A DNA stretch of 8,168 nt from Candidatus Woesearchaeota archaeon. Lineage in GTDB: Archaea; Nanobdellota; Nanobdellia; Woesearchaeales; ARS49. Below the pieces are notes generated by a model. The model saw nothing but the letters and a program-made list of their open reading frames with translations. It was not told the DNA's origin and searched no databases. A program made the position numbers and the translations under genes. Location of the stretch: contig JACQNB010000038.1 in the NCBI GenBank assembly GCA_016203265.1, positions 1 through 8,168 of the forward strand. The letters are read 5' to 3'. Of the stretch, positions 6,569 to 8,168 are shown in pieces (the stretch's first letter is position 1; each line of letters begins with the position of its first letter).

Positions 6569-7621
6569 ATGCGAAGCAGAAGCATGGTCAAGAACGTGAC
6601 TGAACGGCTGGCGCTCGTGAAGCGCAATTTACAGGAAGTCATCGGTGAAGAAGACCTGCTGAAACTCCTGCAAGGCACCAAAACGCCTTCTGCCTACCTC
6701 GGAACGGCCATCACCGGCAAGCCCCACATCGGCTACTTTGTCTGGGGCGTCAAGATGCTCGACCTCCTCAAGGCAGGGTTCACCATCAAAGTCCTGCTGG
6801 CAGACGTGCACGGCGCTCTGGACAACACGCCATGGGATTTGTTGGAGAAACGTTACCACTACTACGAAAAAGTCATTGGCGGCATGTTCGAAACGCTCGG
6901 CGCGGACATGAAGAACGTCCAGTTCATCAAGGGCAGTTCGTTCCAGCTCAAAAAAGAATACGTGCTTGACCTGCTCAAGCTCGCGACCAACGTCACGGTG
7001 CACGACGCGACGAAGGCAGCATCGGACGTCGTCAAGCTCGGCGACAGCCCCAAACTCGCCGGCATCATTTATCCACTCATGCAAGCGCTTGACGAGGAAT
7101 ATCTTGGCGTCGACGTCCAATATGGAGGCATCGACCAACGCAAAATCCTCGTGTTCGCGCGCGAAAGCCTTCCCAAGCTCGGCTACAAGCCCCGCGTCGA
7201 AATCATGACGCCCTTGATTCCCGGATTGCAAGGAGCAGGCGCCAAGATGTCAGCTTCAGTCGCGCACTCAAAAATTGATTTGCTTGACGATGAAAAGACA
7301 GTGAAAGAGAAGCTCGACAAAGCCTACTGCCCCGCGGGCGAAATCGAAGGCAACGGCGTGCTTGCGTTCCTCAACTACGTGGTCATGGCGCAGAAAGAGC
7401 CGGACAAGAAAAAGTTCATCGTATCCCGCCCAGCAAAATTCGGCGGCGACCTCATGTACGACACGTACGCGGACATCGAAACAGATTTTGTCGCGAAGAA
7501 ACTGCATCCTTTGGACTTGAAGAACGCAGTCGCAACCGAAATCAACGCGTTACTCGCGCCCATCCGCAAGAAGATGGCAAGCCAGCAGAAGCTCGTTTCC
7601 GAAGCCTACCCGAACATTTAA
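6569..7621 (+). CDS. tyrS: Tyrosyl-tRNA synthetase, eukaryote/archaea type
   Basis: Class I synthetase that charges tRNA-Tyr with tyrosine in the cytoplasm. 350 residues from this start. The ATP-binding HIGH motif appears as HIGY (53-56), and the second signature as KMSAS (226-230). The tyrosine-pocket residues match those known from Methanocaldococcus TyrRS: Y43 in SAYLG, then Y168, Q172 and D175 in the YPLMQALD segment. These separate it from tryptophanyl-tRNA synthetase. GGIDQRK (186-192) and the anticodon-binding end KFGGDL / [10 protein letters not shown] are also clear. From memory, the stretches NLQEVIGEE (20-28), TAITGKPH (46-53) and [11 protein letters not shown] (172-182) are closer to human cytosolic TyrRS than to the methanogen enzyme; no EMAP-II-like C-terminal domain follows. 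Start: ATG at 6569 lies about 10-15 bases after the predicted transcription start. ATG 6584 is an alternative; ATG 6503 precedes the box A and adds 22 residues not expected in the family. Confidence 0.95.
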   Translation: MRSRSMVKNVTERLALVKRNLQEVIGEEDLLKLLQGTKTPSAYLGTAITGKPHIGYFVWGVKMLDLLKAGFTIKVLLADVHGALDNTPWDLLEKRYHYYEKVIGGMFETLGADMKNVQFIKGSSFQLKKEYVLDLLKLATNVTVHDATKAASDVVKLGDSPKLAGIIYPLMQALDEEYLGVDVQYGGIDQRKILVFARESLPKLGYKPRVEIMTPLIPGLQGAGAKMSASVAHSKIDLLDDEKTVKEKLDKAYCPAGEIEGNGVLAFLNYVVMAQKEPDKKKFIVSRPAKFGGDLMYDTYADIETDFVAKKLHPLDLKNAVATEINALLAPIRKKMASQQKLVSEAYPNI

Positions 7622-7624
7622 ATA
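7617..7624 (+). promoter_or_regulatory. Box A (TATA) element for pan, overlapping the tyrS stop
   Basis: TTTAAATA contains the tyrS TAA stop (7619-7621) and begins 34 bases before the pan ATG. Transcription would start only a few bases before the ATG, giving a short leader without a Shine-Dalgarno site (TTCTTCGGGTT precedes the ATG). Confidence 0.65.
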
Positions 7625-7650
7625 CCTTCTCGGAGACGTTTCTTCGGGTT

Positions 7651-8168
7651 ATGGCAACGAAAGAAGCACCGAACGACAAGCTTGATGCGGCCTTCTTCGA
7701 CTACGTGAACAACGTGTCCGGCATCGAGGACGAGAACAAGGCATTGCGCGAACAGAACGGCCAACTTGAGCGCGAGCTCGAGAAGTTCCGGCGCGCACCC
7801 TTGATCGTCTGCGAAATCAAGGAACTCATCGGCAAGCAGACGCTCGTCCGGTTGCCGAACGGCAATGAATTCCTCGTCGAAATCAGCACGGACTGCGAAC
7901 CCCTCAAACCAGGCGACAGCGTCGTCGCCGAACAGAAAAACCTCACCATCCTCCGCAAACTGTCCACCAGCAAAAAGTTCGACGTGGAACGCTTTGTCGT
8001 CATCGACAAGCCCAACCTTTCCTGGGACAAGGTCGGCGGGTTGAAAGAACAGGAGCGCGACATCCGCGAAGTCGTTGAATTGCCGCTGAAGAAGCCCGAA
8101 TTGTTCCGCCAAGTCGGCATCAATCCGCCGCGCGGCATCCTCTTGCACGGTCCTCCGGGAACCGGGAA
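7651..8168 (+). CDS. pan: Proteasome-activating nucleotidase PAN, N-terminal part (cut by window end)
   Basis: AAA+ ATPase ring that unfolds proteins and feeds them to the archaeal 20S proteasome; counterpart of the eukaryotic Rpt subunits. 172 residues are visible with no stop. Order: a short head (1-22), a coiled coil rich in Glu/Leu/Arg (about 23-48), the conserved proline before the OB domain (P50 in RRAPLIV, the position of the cis-proline that sets coiled-coil pairing in PAN), the OB fold (about 51-103, with LKPGDSVV), and the start of the ATPase domain with VGGLKEQ (128-134), [10 protein letters not shown] (143-152) and Walker A GPPGTG (167-172), where the window ends. The head is shorter than in the methanogen protein. 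This coiled coil plus OB arrangement separates PAN from Cdc48/VAT. Walker B, sensor residues and the C-terminal HbYX tail lie outside the window. It is 29 bases downstream of tyrS and has its own box A. Confidence 0.95.
   Translation, partial: MATKEAPNDKLDAAFFDYVNNVSGIEDENKALREQNGQLERELEKFRRAPLIVCEIKELIGKQTLVRLPNGNEFLVEISTDCEPLKPGDSVVAEQKNLTILRKLSTSKKFDVERFVVIDKPNLSWDKVGGLKEQERDIREVVELPLKKPELFRQVGINPPRGILLHGPPGTG

Noticed and set aside
6629..7231. 200-codon open frame on the minus strand
   Set aside because: It lies wholly opposite tyrS, which has clear catalytic motifs; its Asp/Val/Glu-rich composition is what the antisense of GC-biased codons gives.
7618..8148. 176-codon open frame on the minus strand
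   Set aside because: It is antisense to pan, whose coiled coil, OB and AAA+ motifs are unmistakable; no domain is recognisable in the minus-strand product.
1..8168. CRISPR array, tRNA, rRNA, insertion sequence or defence system
   Set aside because: No direct repeat series, cloverleaf, transposase or nuclease motif was seen; nearly all bases are in convincing genes. The lipoprotein array shows no effector domains typical of defence loci.

Overview
The window is archaeal. It carries a replication factor C small subunit, a proteasome-activating nucleotidase (PAN), a eukaryote/archaea-type tyrosyl-tRNA synthetase and a stand-alone PRC-barrel protein. It also shows archaeal box A (TATA) elements of the TTTAAATA type a few dozen bases before several start codons. 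Genes are densely packed (gaps of 0 to about 95 bases), which fits a small archaeal genome. I cannot fix the phylum from sequence alone; a DPANN-like or other uncultivated lineage is a guess.

Left part (1-5196, + strand): five co-oriented genes for cell-envelope proteins with no name I recognise. They are the 3' end of a predicted beta-sandwich protein, a 626-residue protein with five membrane helices and a large cysteine-containing ectodomain, and three successive lipoproteins of about 300 residues. The three lipoproteins are diverged paralogues. Each has a lipobox signal peptide, two Ig-like (CARDB-like) halves and the same six mature cysteines, including an invariant 12-residue step between the first two. 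The membrane gene and lipoprotein 1 overlap by four bases (ATGA) and are probably translationally coupled to each other and to the partial gene upstream. Lipoproteins 2 and 3 each have their own TTTAAATA box directly after the preceding stop codon. Together the cluster looks like an uncharacterised, disulfide-stabilised surface assembly.

Middle (5197-6473, - strand): rfcS (clamp-loader small subunit) and, upstream of it, a small PRC-barrel gene. rfcS has its own box A in the short gap between the two. The rfcS stop codon abuts the lipoprotein 3 stop codon with no base between them.

Right part (6569-8168, + strand): tyrS, divergent from the PRC-barrel gene, then pan, which runs off the window inside its Walker A motif. 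The pan box A overlaps the tyrS stop codon, so pan is probably transcribed separately from a nearly leaderless message. No tRNA, rRNA, CRISPR array or mobile element was seen.
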